Source: Blepharisma stoltei (lineage: Eukaryota; Ciliophora; Heterotrichea; Heterotrichida; Blepharismidae). Taken from it: DNA of 64,000 nucleotides. The notes beneath the pieces are model-generated. The model did not search any database. It saw only the letters and a list, made by a program, of their open reading frames with translations, and was not told the DNA's origin. Of the stretch, positions 56,386-64,000 are shown piece by piece. The translations under genes were made by a program, and so were the position numbers. The stretch is taken from NCBI GenBank assembly GCA_914767885.1, contig CAJZBQ010000047.1, forward strand, positions 248,001-312,000. Reading direction: 5' to 3'. Numbering within the stretch: position 1 is the first letter of the stretch; each line of letters opens with the position of its first letter.

Positions 56386-59275
56386 ATGAAAGCCTATAAA
56401 TTCCCTGTAAAAGACTGCAAAGCCCATGCATTTTGCAATTATCCTTACACAGAAGATGTCGCTAATCTTGATACAGCTGATTTAAAATCCTATTTAAAAT
56501 CTCTTTCACCTAACAAAAAATACAATTTATCAGAACGTGAAATAATTAGCACAAATACATTAGCAACAGAATTAGATGTAAAATACCTTAAAAAAATCCA
56601 AGATCGTATGGACGATCACAACTCAGTAAAATCTGGGATTCCTATAGTAACTGAAGAAGGTCTGAGCGATTGATGCCAACAAAGCATTAATCGGCGATTC
56701 CCAGTTATCCCTAACATCAGGCCTTTTATGGTTTCCAAGCCGATCTATGAGTATTTGAAAAGCGTGCAAGACATTAAAAAATCACCGCAGGGTGGAGGAA
56801 ATAATGCAGCTTCTAGAGAGCTGATAACACAAGGAGAAATCCAATCGATTTTAGAAAATAATAAAGTGAACATTTATTCATTGGAGCCACGGACTATGGA
56901 AAATGGGACTGCTTTTATGTACCCAAGACAAAAAGACAGAGAAAAGCCTAGGAAATCACTCATAAATGATTCCTCTGGGAAAATTGCACAGAGAACTCAC
57001 AGTGCTAGGAGCAATAATTCAAATGCAACCTACACAAGAGCTCGAAGTTCTGTTATGAGCCAAATTTTGCACCAATTTAATACAGAAGTAAAAGAATATC
57101 ATGGGAACTTAAGAACTGATTCTCACAATGCAAGGGAAATTTATGAAGGCATTTTAAAAGAAGGAAAAGCTCAGCTGAAGCTAGAACGGTCTTTAACTAA
57201 AGAAAAAATAGTATTTTTGTCAGATAACCAAATAAAGCTGCTAGACCGAGATATAGTTTACAATCAGCCTTCTTATTTAATGATGCATCTTGATCTTATT
57301 CATAAAACTGAGACTGATGATGCTTATAAGCTAGCAATAAAAAATGACTGGAAAAATGCTCTGGCTGAGTATAAAGAAAATTTTAAAAAGCAAGGACCGT
57401 CGCAAGAGGGCTGCTTTAATATAGCTGTGTGCTTACTTCCTTATCCGTGAAGAACAAAAAACTTTGTTCGCTTGCGGAGGTGGTTTATTTCTTTTTTTTT
57501 AAAAATTTTAAAAACACGAAATAATTTTAAAGTAAAAATTAATTTGTTTGTGAAATTTATGTTTTAAAATGCAAATTTATTAAAATGAAACAGAATTAGC
57601 TAGAAATTTCATAACAATAATTATCACTAATTTATATCAAAAATATTTTTTATAAAGAATTTTTATATTAAAGTATTTTTTTGTTTGCTTACAGAGGTGG
57701 ATTTTAATCAAATAATAGGGATTTTCCAATGGTTTTTCTTGCTCACGGAGGGGTGAGTTAGAACATCTGAATAGCTATGAAATGAGCAGGACTTGGTTTT
57801 CTGAGTAAGTAACTATTTAGGGCTCTGCGATTTGATATAAAATCGCCTGAAGTGTTATTAGGTCTTGCAATTGCAAGTTTTAAGCTAAATGAAGTGGGAA
57901 GCTGCATCTATTTTTGTGATCGAATAATGGAAATTGAGCAAGCTAAGGACGGAAGAGTCTATTTTTTAATGGCTCTTTGTAGCAAAGTAATAAACAGTAT
58001 CGATGAAAGTACACTCCATTATTTATTACTACTGCAAAGGTGCCCAGAAGACAGACTAAGCCCAGTCCAATCCACTCATGACTGAGATGAAACAGTCCCA
58101 TTGGAGAAATGGATGTATAAGTCGAATATTCCTTTTTTCAGAAGATTTGATAAGAAAAAGCTTGTAAATTACATTTAGAAACATCTCAGTAGCTATGATA
58201 TAATACACTTAGAATCAACCCATGTATTTGTTCCTGACCAAGATAAAGCATATATCATCATTAACGGCATGATAAAAGTGCGAGACCATACGCAATATCT
58301 AATGAATCCTAAACTATTATGAAGAATCCGCTGTGGACATTATCTCTATTATCCATATCACAGGCATTTCTTTGATAATCCTTATATCTGGCTTTTCGTT
58401 GACAGAAATACCTGTGTTTTGTCTATTCCCTCTGAGGATTTTGAAGCTTTGCTAAAAGAATCTAGACAATTAAATTCTGTGATCCTGACTAATGTGCTTT
58501 GCTCGTTTAGGCTTTTTAAAAATGTTAGCGATAATTGTATAGACTCTCTGGTGCAGGAATCAATGAAAATAAAAAAATTCAAAAAAGGACAGCTTATCAG
58601 AAGAAAAATTGGAGTAAGCGGGGAAGGCAAAGGAGTATTTGGAATAATTATTAGTGGACTGGTCGATGTAAGAAGAGAAGATGGGCATGATATAGGCATG
58701 AAAGGAAGGGGAGATTATTTCGCTGACTCCCCCCTCCCGTGAGTGAACAAAACCATTAGAAAAATCCCTATTTTTTGACCAAAAACTCACCCTCCGTGAG
58801 TGAACAAAAATTTTTTTAATAGAAAAAAAAATTTGATATATAAGTGATAATTAGTATAATGAAATCTAGAGCTAATTCTGTTTAATTTTAAACAAATTGC
58901 GTTTAAAAACATAAATTTTATAAATTAAATTAACATTTGCTTCCCAATTTTTGCAAATTAGGATTTTTTTTTAAAATTTCGAAAAAGCATTTTCCACAAA
59001 ATTTATATATAAATTTTTTTAAAAACAAAATTAACCCCCTCACGGAGGGGGGAGGGGGGAGTGAGGAGTTTGTGTTTAAAGAAATGAGGGGAACTGCATC
59101 ATATGGAGATTTCTATGCGAAAAGTGATACATTAGAGATCGGGTTTATAATTGCTTCAGATATTTTAAAACTTCCTGAGCATGAGCTTGAAAAATTGAAA
59201 AGCAATTTAAGCAGCTTTAAAAGAACGAGGTCTCGTAAAGAAACTCATACAAAAAATAACTCTTTTTGGCTTTAA
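56386..59275 (+). CDS. TPR and cyclic-nucleotide-binding-domain protein, split by two MITEs
   Basis: 731 aa after removing two family 1 MITEs and two short introns (16 and 15 nt). Residues ~1-350 are partly disordered, with helical TPR-like pairs (DAYKLAIKNDWKNALAEYKE then NFKKQG; LGLAIASFKLNEVGSCIYFC). The C-terminal ~350 residues hold two CNB-like folds: VFVPDQDKAYIIINGMIKVR ... CGHYLYYPYHRHFF, and KFKKGQLIRRK ... GIIISGLVDVRREDGHDIGM then GRGDYFAEEFVF ... MRGTASYGDF, where the last part resembles the phosphate-binding cassette (FGE ... R.A). Ciliary cAMP/cGMP effectors are likely relatives. TGA is Trp at LSDWCQQS and KLLWRIRCG. The second CNB is completed only after MITE removal. Confidence 0.82.
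57433..57760. mobile_element. MITE family 1, TTA/TTA, inverted orientation
   Basis: 325 bp between TTA copies, ends CTTCCTTATCCGTGAAG and TTGCTCACGGAGGGGTGAG; fairly diverged. Removal joins CFNIAVCL to EHLNSYEMSRTWFSE in frame. Confidence 0.82.
57805..57820 (+). other. 16-nt spliceosomal intron
   Basis: GTAAGTAACTATTTAG, between RTWFSE and ALRFDIKSPEV. Unspliced it contains TAA and TAG. Confidence 0.82.
58164..58178 (+). other. 15-nt spliceosomal intron
   Basis: GTAAATTACATTTAG, between RFDKKKL and KHLSSYDIIHLES. Unspliced it contains TAG in frame. Confidence 0.85.
58724..59064. mobile_element. MITE family 1 bounded by TGA, in the CNB gene
   Basis: 338 bp between two TGA copies, ends CTCCCCCCTCCCGTGAGTG and CCTCACGGAGGGGGGAGGGG. 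Removal gives KGRGDYFAEEFVFKEMRGTA, completing the second cyclic-nucleotide fold. No TA at either border, as in the copy at 46318. Confidence 0.88.
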
Positions 59276-60147
59276 AGCTCACAATTTTTATAATTTTTAT
59301 TTCAATAATACAATGAAAAATAAGTCTATTAAAGTCTATTAAATAAATACTAATGTTAATAAATCCTTATTGAGTCCATTCCTACAATCAAAAAATTAAA
59401 TAGTCACCAAATTAATATATAGGAATTGCCCGAGGATGGCGCAAGATAGCGCCATCCTCGGGCAATTGCTATAAATTTTCCTATTTATACTTATTCATGC
59501 AATAAGTGCTAATAAGATTTATTATAGAAATAATATTAATAAAGCACAGATTAAGTTTAATGTAATTACAACTTTTCATAATGATAAAATGTCGAGTATA
59601 TAAAATTTCACTATCAAAATTTCTCTCCTGAAATCATTTTATTATTATGAGGCTCGATTTTCCATAAGAAAACTAATCCAGCTAGATCTGGCAAGCTTCT
59701 GGGAGGGGTATATAGCATCCTGACTTGATCCTTTGGATATTTGGAATGGCTTAGGGTTTAATCCACTCATCACACCCAAGGAGTGTGACCTTTACGATAG
59801 AGTTTGTCCTAAAGATGCTTAAATAAGCCTTCATAAGAGAGAAGATGGCACAGTGGCATTAACGGTGCAGCACTAGACACTATAACCACTAGATAATTGA
59901 AGTAACTAAGTAATTGCAACGTTTTAGGACTGTCTTTTGCGCTGAATTGCCTCATCCCCTTACTTACCAATATGCGTTTTTATAATTTATCAAGTAAGCT
60001 TGATGAATCAAAATATTTGAAATTAATATAATCATTAATAAGCAATCCGATATCTCTTATAAAAATCCTATAAAACTCAGAATTCACCATCTTACTATTT
60101 TTTATTATCCAAACCACTTTATTCGTGACACATTTTGATTGATTGAA
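59276..60147. other. Intergenic region with a perfect hairpin and a GC-rich island
   Basis: It holds the hairpin entered separately, then about 59640-59935 of GC-richer non-coding sequence (GGGAGGGGTATATAGCATCC; CACCCAAGGAGTGTGACC hairpin; GGTGCAGCACTAGACAC) like the other retroposon-like islands, but without a target duplication that I can define. The rest is AT-rich. Confidence 0.4.
59424..59467. repeat. Perfect 19-bp inverted repeat (hairpin)
   Basis: AATTGCCCGAGGATGGCGC, loop AAGATA, then the exact complement. GC-rich in a very AT-rich setting and flanked by TATA-rich sequence on both sides. It could be a tiny foldback element or a structured RNA end; it lies about 150 bp after the stop codon of the CNB gene. 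Confidence 0.85.
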
Positions 60148-62039
60148 ATGGATTTATTTTTTATTAAAATGATATTTGCATTCGTTGCAATATCGATAGT
60201 AAGTTTTGCTTTTGCAAACTCAAATATTCATTTTTTCATGAGTAAATATTATTTGAAAACAGTCGGCTTTAAATAGATTTTATGGGCTATTTATATTAAA
60301 AAGTATATAACAATCACTCCTTTATCAATTGACAGTTCAATTTCTCAGAACCAAAGCGAAACTTGAGCTTATTTTCAGATTAAAGATTATGGGTCTTTTA
60401 GTTTGTATTTGTCGGTCAGTATCGAACTTACTGAACCTGCATATGTTTGTTTAGGTATTAAAGAAAATGGGCTGCCTGAGGTTATTACTGGATACCCACA
60501 ATTTGACTGACTTGATATAGACAATTGAAATTTGGGCTCTAAAAAGCATAATGTTATAATATCTCCTTATCAGTATGCGTTATCTTCTTTATTCGTAGGA
60601 GTATATTTAAAGACAAGCATCGAAATAGCTTATACAATTACTGCTTTGCAATTTGTAAGCCAGCCTTGTATAAATAATTGTACTGGCAACGGATTATGTG
60701 CTAAAGGAAAATGCAACTGCAATAGCGGAAATATAGGTAAAGACTGTCAAGTCGTTTCAAAAGTTTTAGATGTCAACGATGGTTCCTTTAAAGACGTCTA
60801 TTTCATAAAAGAATATTTTATTTGACCTATTTTTTCTAGGCTATTATTTTTACCCTATTTTTTGTTGGCGTATTTTTTCATTTATTATTTTTTTCATTTT
60901 TTCAACTTATTTTTTGACCTATTTTTTGACCTATTTTTTGGCTGTTTTTTGTTGTTGTTTTATTGGCTTTTTTGGATTATTTTTTTAATTCTAAAAAGTT
61001 TATAATATATAGTCAAAAATAAGATTGAATATCACTTGAATAAATAGCATTATGGAATCATTTCAAAAGCAAATGGACTAAAAAGTTCAAAAATAATTAA
61101 GAAAAAAATAAGTTAAAAAATATAGGTCAAAAAATATATTTCAAAAAAAATAGGAAAATAGTCTTTATGAAATGAAGGCATGTCAATGATTCTCAAAACA
61201 TATCAACAGAGCCTGGGTCTATAACATATGCTGATTATGGCGAAATAGATTCAAAAACGGGAGAAAATATCGATGTTATTATACACTCTTACGATAGCCC
61301 TATTACTGTCTGTGTCAAGCCATCTCAAATAAACTGAACAACTACTTTACCATCAAAATCAGTTTGCCGAATAAGACTTAATGGAACAGATATTAAATAC
61401 ACCATAAGTTCAGACGATTATATGACATATTTTGCAATAATAAACACAGATAGCAATATAGCTAATCTTCAAATAATGTTGATTGGAAGCAGCAGTGGAG
61501 ATTCTTCGAAGGAAATAATTTTTATTTCTTTAATTACTGTGTGCTCAGCTGTCGTTTTAGGGTGAATTTCGTTCGCTATATATAAAACGAGGAAAAGATT
61601 TCAAGTAATTTCATATAGAAGCGAAAATTATTTGAATCGAGCTTTAGAAATAAAAGACATAGAAAACCATTTTCCTGAAAAACAAATCAGGCAGATAGAT
61701 ATAGATAAAGGCAGCATATCATGTCCTATATGCTTGGATAATTTTAATCTAGATGATATTGTTAGAGAGCTCTTATGTGACCATATTTATCACAAAAAAT
61801 GCATTGATGAGTGGTTTGCAACAAAAACTTATTGTTGTTTGTGCAAGCGGGAATATAAAAATGCTGAGAATTTGGATTTAACTAGAGCCATTGAAGAGAC
61901 AGTAGGAATAAATAATAGCTTAGGATTAATGGTGGGAGCAAATGAAGAGTCTCAAGGAATTATTACAAGCAATCCTGTTCATGAAGAGCATGAAGAAGTT
62001 GATGCAACATTTCGATTAAATTCACCTAATATTAACTAA
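60148..62039 (+). CDS. Secretory-pathway EGF-TM-RING protein (membrane E3 ligase), with one IES
   Basis: 507 aa after removing a 15-nt intron and a 353-bp IES. Order: a signal peptide (MIFAFVAISIVSFAFA, after MDLFFIK), an extracellular region with many TGA-encoded Trp, an EGF-like module (CINNCTGNGLCAKGKCNCNS), a further beta-rich stretch, one membrane helix (EIIFISLITVCSAVVLGWIS), then a cytosolic RING-H2 (SCPICLDNFNLDDIVRELLC, DHIYHKKCIDEWFATKTYCC, LCKREY) with all eight ligands. It probably ubiquitinates membrane or endosomal cargo. Similar EGF-TM-RING proteins are expanded in ciliates. Ends on TAA. Confidence 0.82.
60262..60276 (+). other. 15-nt spliceosomal intron with unusual 5' end
   Basis: GTCGGCTTTAAATAG, between SKYYLKT and ILWAIYIKKY. 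The donor GTCGG departs from the GTA seen in the other eight. Unspliced it places TAG in frame. Confidence 0.65.
60806..61160. mobile_element. IES with TATTTTTTGACC repeats
   Basis: 353 bp, TA to TA, in the EGF-TM-RING gene. The left half is pyrimidine-rich on the + strand with several TATTTTTTGACC units; the right half is its loose complement (AAAAAATATAGGTCAAAAAA), so the whole can fold back. Removal joins FKDVYFI to VFMKWRHVNDSQN in frame. Confidence 0.75.
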
Positions 62040-62235
62040 AATTTTATATTTTAATTTTAAAAATAAAGAATCAATATTTAATAATTGAAATAATTCGACT
62101 GAAGAATTTTCTTAAAAATGTCGAATATTTATTAATTGCAGTATTAACTTTGATATCAGCAATTTTTCTAAAACTCAAATAAGCATCTAATAATATGATA
62201 AAAGATTTAATTCAGAAATGGATTTTTTTACTTAC

Positions 62236-62738
62236 TTACCCCCTTTATATCGGAGCAAAGTATTGGCAAAATTGCATTTTGAGTACTTTAAACCCCTTTA
62301 AATTGGAAAAAAAAAAAAAATTCAATAGAAAAATTTTTATTGTGGAAAATACTAATTTTTATAAAATTAATTTTGGCTTAATTTAATAGACTAATGCAAG
62401 TAGAATGCTATTTAAATAGTTTTAAAATTAAATCAATTAAGTGTTTTATTTAATTCTTTATAAAATAAATCAAAATTCAAAGATTGTGTTCAATTTATAT
62501 ATTTTTCAAAAATTTCGAATTTTTTTTAAAATAATTTTTGCCTTATTTAATGGAAAAAGAGGCAATAGAATTCTATTTAAACAGTTTTCAAGCTGAATCA
62601 ATTAATTTTTTAATTATTCTTCATAAAAATAAATTAGAATTTTAAGTATTGTGCTCAATTTAATATATTTTAAGATTTCAGAGAAAAATTTAACCCCTTT
62701 AAAAAAAGGATTTTGTTCAAATTTAAAGGGAAGAGTTA
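62236..62738. mobile_element. MITE family 2, intergenic, with internal duplication
   Basis: About 500 bp between TTA copies, ends CCCCCTTTATATCGGAGC and AAATTTAAAGGGAAGAG. Two copies of the block GCTATTTAAATAGTTTTAAA / TCTATTTAAACAGTTTTCAA, as in the composite element at 22716. It lies between the EGF-TM-RING gene and the REEP gene. Confidence 0.75.
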
Positions 62739-62789
62739 TTAATTGTTGTGCAAATTATAACTTAAGAGCAAAAATATTCTAATGATATC

Positions 62790-63344
62790 TTAGTTATTTG
62801 CTTTTAATAAATAATTTGTTCCTTGCTTTACTGCTTGCTCTTTCGCTATTGCTGCTGCCTTAGTTGCTTCTTCTTTAAAAGATTCAATTCCTTTGTCAAT
62901 TTTATCTTGATTTTTAAGTAAGATAGGCTGAACAATATTTTCATAAAGAATTAAGGCTCCTTTAATCTGTGGAGAGAATAAAAAGAACAGAAATAGAAGC
63001 TTGAACGGATGATAGAAAGGGACCCATGAGAACAAAAATGATGCTGAGTCATCTATAAACCTACATATAGCGTAAACCACCCAGTATGTAAGCCACTGTT
63101 TATCGTCGTCAGTCTCTGCTGATTCAATAGCTTTGAATGACATATAAGCTGGATAAATGAACCCAATAAAATCCCCAATGATATCAGCGCCGATTCCAAA
63201 CATCATAAAGCCAAATACGCATGCGCCTAAAATCACTACTATATGAGAAGTTTGCAAACCAGTTTTTGAAGAGATCAGCTTCAGGATTGTGTTGTTTTTC
63301 GTGCTTTCGTTAAGGCGAAACAAAAACTGGTTGATTTGATCCAT
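62790..63344 (-). CDS. REEP5/Yop1 (TB2/DP1/HVA22) ER-shaping protein
   Basis: 184 aa. The family core is clear: HIVVILGACVFGFMMFGIGA, then IGDFIGFIYPAYMSFKAIES followed by AETDDDKQWLTYWVVYAICR, then a second hairpin around FLFSWVPFYHPFKLLFLFFL and the short helix LILYENIVQPILLKNQDKID. REEP5/Yop1 proteins insert two hairpins into the ER membrane and shape tubules. The C-terminal amphipathic helix (ESFKEEATKAAAIAKEQAVK) is typical. Start MDQINQFLFRLNE, stop TAA, no introns or inserts. Confidence 0.93.
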   Translation of the reverse strand: MDQINQFLFRLNESTKNNTILKLISSKTGLQTSHIVVILGACVFGFMMFGIGADIIGDFIGFIYPAYMSFKAIESAETDDDKQWLTYWVVYAICRFIDDSASFLFSWVPFYHPFKLLFLFFLFSPQIKGALILYENIVQPILLKNQDKIDKGIESFKEEATKAAAIAKEQAVKQGTNYLLKANN

Positions 63345-64000
63345 TTATGATTGGTATTCATGAGGGTGATGTCATAATAATACTAATCAAATTTAATTAG
63401 AATGAAATTAAGCGGGATTATTTATTAAATTTTGCAAGGAAATATATCTGATTTATTATACATAAGTAAAATAAGACAAGTTGAAAAATAATAAAATGCT
63501 TTCAATGAATATATAGTTATTATGATTTTTAATAAGGATTAGTTTAATATTCGTTTAATATTCGTTTAAATTTAATTAATTTTTCACGAATAATCAAAAA
63601 ATTGAATATCAATTAAAAAGGGATTGTAATAATGAATAAAAGACTTTAAATTAAATTTATATGCCTATATTTAGATAAAGTGAGGTTGCTTATATTTGAT
63701 ACCACACTTACCCCAGATATTATATTTTGTGATAGGGTTTGCATTAATCACTTCAAGAAGCCAAACAATCCTATGCAAGAGAGATCTTATCGAGTCCCAA
63801 ATGGCTCATAAATCAATCATTAAACAATGACTCATCAAATAAAAAACTTAAAATGTGCTAGGGTTACTTTGGATTTCAAAGACGCTTCAAATGCATCAGT
63901 AGTGTGACAATAGTGTAAAATTGTGTGCCACCGATATGCTTATTGTGCACCAGCTGTGGCTATTTTTTCCTACACCAATTCTAAATATCAAATTCTTAAA
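63345..64000. other. Right-edge region without a recognised gene
   Basis: 63345-63660 is AT-rich, with a short direct repeat AATATTCGTTTAA. 63680-64000 is less AT-rich (TAGGGTTACTTTGGATTTCA; GTGTGCCACCGATATGC) with no ORF under the UGA=Trp code. It may be the start of another retroposon-like island or gene cut by the window edge. Confidence 0.35.

Overview
The window looks like germline (micronuclear) DNA of a heterotrich ciliate, most likely Blepharisma or a close relative; this identification is inference. Three things seen in the sequence support it. (1) In-frame TGA has to be read as tryptophan in nearly every gene, at conserved Trp positions (e.g. the C-I-W-D-I strand of the RBBP4 WD40 protein), while genes end on TAA or TAG. 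(2) Nine spliceosomal introns could be placed, and all are 15 nt (seven) or 16 nt (two), GT..AG. (3) At least 27 non-coding segments interrupt 14 genes. Removing each one at a short direct repeat, usually TA, gives a product whose length is a multiple of three and whose sequence runs through the expected protein family. These are internal eliminated sequences (IESs), which would be cut out during development of the somatic macronucleus.

Layout. 1-4.5 kb: a large helical protein with four IESs. 4.7-9.1 kb: an RBBP4/MSI1 histone chaperone gene split by a SINE-like insert and by a 2.7 kb piggyBac-like transposon. 9.3-15 kb: a compact cluster (CNOT2, a START protein, two RING E3 ligases, an IMPACT-dynein hybrid, a coiled-coil protein). 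15-24.5 kb: LITAF-like, Rab, SWEET, mitochondrial aspartate aminotransferase and jacalin-like genes, with intergenic retroposon-like islands. 25-31.5 kb: calcineurin A, then a 3.45 kb Mutator-like element (MULE) that carries a nested retroposon and a 15-bp minisatellite. 31.5-41.4 kb: two small genes, a 1,803-residue multi-domain adenylate kinase (AK9-like) and aminopeptidase P. 41.9-52 kb: RRM/SPOC protein, AGBL5-like deglutamylase, coiled-coil protein, PRPF39. 52-64 kb: a small membrane protein, an M14 carboxypeptidase-like membrane protein, a cyclic-nucleotide-binding protein, an EGF-TM-RING protein and a REEP5/Yop1 protein.

The mobile fraction falls into groups. One MITE family has CTCCGTGAGTGAACAAAA in its ends (eight copies). 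A second has CCTTTAAATTGGAACAAAA-type ends (about six copies). There are two rarer foldback families, short (~100-180 bp) IESs without obvious inverted repeats, several SINE-like GC-richer inserts with 12-19 bp target duplications, and three large DNA transposons with long inverted ends. The main MITE family sits in 3-bp TNA duplications (TAA, TTA, TGA), so two coding-region copies lack any TA at their borders. One 156-bp IES in the AK9-like gene is in frame and stop-free, so it is visible only from the protein alignment.

The genes are ordinary single-copy housekeeping, RNA-processing and ciliary genes and form no operons. What links them is dependence on precise DNA elimination: most of the long genes here would encode nothing useful unless the inserts were removed. 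No CRISPR array, rRNA or convincing tRNA gene was seen.
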